This document shows positions 34,126-35,162 of a stretch of 35,162 nt of DNA, piece by piece. The stretch spans positions 3,085 through 38,246 of the forward strand of contig JAHBMJ010000913.1 in NCBI GenBank assembly GCA_018398765.1. The letters are read 5' to 3'. Both the position numbers and the translations under genes were made by a program. The notes under the pieces were generated by a model. The model was not told the origin of the DNA. It made no database searches and saw only the letters and a list, made by a program, of their open reading frames with translations. This DNA is from Chromera velia. Taxonomy: Eukaryota; Sar; Chromeraceae. Each line of letters opens with the position of its first letter. Position 1 is the stretch's first letter.

Positions 34126-34758
34126 TTGATCAGATCCCTCTCCCTGCATGCCTTCGCTCTCTCTCTGCCTCCTTCCTACCTGGTTGCCCTAGGTGATCTC
34201 TTTTACGAATGGGATTGGACGGACTGCGCTTGCGTGGAGGGAGCAGCCGATGGAAAGCTCGGACGAAGGAACGACAGTCAGAAAGCGGAGGCCGAATCAC
34301 GGAAAACTCAGTCAATGCCTTTCAGCAGACTGAAAGCTACCGCAAAGACGACCTCACATGCTTGCCGGCCACTTCGAGACTTGAAAGAAAGCAAACAGCC
34401 AAGCAAAAGATCGATCACCCATGCATGCAATCATCAGCAAGACGGGCGCTCACTCAGAGACAGACAGACTTTCACTCTCTCACCTTGGGAGGTCTGCAGA
34501 GGAGCTAAGCAGTCCAAGAAGGGCACGCGAAAACCAATCAGGGAACGCCAGCTACACACAGCAGCCTTGGGAGGTCAGGATCAGAATGCTGTCGAGGCCT
34601 TTATTGATTCAATGACATCACTGCATGGCTACCTCGATCGATCGTCGTGGCGCTGCGTTCATTCATACTCCATTCACCTGGCTTCTCAGCCGGTCTCAAG
34701 AGACCCGATAGCTGCGGGTGAATCGAGAATCTTCCAGAACACTCCCACCCATCTGTGA
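34126..34758 (+). CDS. Weak hypothetical ORF (210 aa)
   Basis: An open frame without recognisable motifs, from ATG at 34126 to TGA at 34756-34758. It is basic and Ser/Gln/Arg-rich. An acceptor-like ttgccctag at about 34192 lies inside it, so it may be part of an exon rather than an intact gene, or chance. Neighbouring splice sites could not be assembled into a chain. Confidence 0.18.
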   Translation: MIRSLSLHAFALSLPPSYLVALGDLFYEWDWTDCACVEGAADGKLGRRNDSQKAEAESRKTQSMPFSRLKATAKTTSHACRPLRDLKESKQPSKRSITHACNHQQDGRSLRDRQTFTLSPWEVCRGAKQSKKGTRKPIRERQLHTAALGGQDQNAVEAFIDSMTSLHGYLDRSSWRCVHSYSIHLASQPVSRDPIAAGESRIFQNTPTHL

Positions 34759-34950
34759 CGACCTTTATACCTTTCATGCGAGACTGACCTTATAAGCAGC
34801 ATATTGGTTTTCGTTCGTCTTTTCTTGATTCTCCGCATGATTGCTTGAATATGTTCATAGTCTCTCCTTCAACTTTCCACCCTGCACTTTTCGTCGAGTC
34901 GCACTGCATCACCAGATGGACGGATCGATAAGTGGGAGGCAAAGCCCCCC

Positions 34951-35162
34951 AGCCGAAGTTGTTTCGAGGGCGCCCAGTCCATGCCACATAAGGAGGCAGA
35001 CTGAAGGCAACCAACGAGATCAACTCCAACCTCCCCCCCAGCCGAAGTTGTTTCGAGGGCGCCCAGTCCATGCCACATAAGGAGGCAGACTGAAGGCAAC
35101 CAACGAGATCAACTCCAACCTCCCCCCCAGCCGAAGTTGTTTCGAGGGCGCCCAGTCCATGC
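34951..35162. repeat. 89 bp tandem repeat reaching the window edge
   Basis: Units start agccgaagttgtttcgaggg at 34951, 35040 and 35129 (period exactly 89 bp). Copies look identical where they overlap. The array continues past the right end. Confidence 0.93.

Overview
The window is nuclear DNA of a eukaryote with many introns, most probably a chromerid alga (Chromera velia or a close relative). I infer this from exon-dense genes with 75 bp to >1 kb introns, abundant TGCATGCA motifs and microsatellites, about 50% GC, and a short-chain dehydrogenase whose N-terminus looks like a bipartite plastid leader. No database was searched, so the organism call is an inference. No bacterial operon, CRISPR array, rRNA or tRNA gene was seen.

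Layout. (1) 1-3294, minus strand: the first four exons of an RGP1 homologue (Rab6/Ypt6 exchange-factor subunit), running off the left edge; its 1.8 kb second intron holds a duplicated minisatellite cassette. (2) 4271-10531, plus: a 12-exon uncharacterised membrane protein, divergent from RGP1. (3) 11355-12731: a 1.37 kb element with perfect 22 bp terminal inverted repeats, a 4 bp target duplication and one intronless 302-codon ORF with a cysteine-rich tail. (4) 13332-21683, plus: a 14-exon gene for an uncharacterised charged protein of about 1515 residues. (5) 23293-26444, minus: a two-exon polytopic membrane protein, convergent with gene 4. (6) 27063-32973, plus: a complete 11-exon DHRS1-type short-chain dehydrogenase (406 aa), divergent from gene 5 across a 618 bp intergenic region rich in TGCATG. 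(7) 32974-35162: an AT-rich stretch, a weak ORF and an 89 bp tandem repeat at the right edge.

The exon models were built by hand from splice sites and phase; RGP1, genes 4-5 and DHRS1 are phase-consistent throughout, while gene 2 has a less certain middle. The genes do not form a pathway. The most interesting signals are genomic. First, short tandem duplications span exon-intron junctions at least six times in four genes, leaving decoy splice sites. Second, the 5' splice site is usually GTC (often GTCAGT), frequently grading into (CAGT)n repeats. Third, a compact TIR element carries a non-transposase-like ORF. AT-rich islands follow the three plus-strand host genes.
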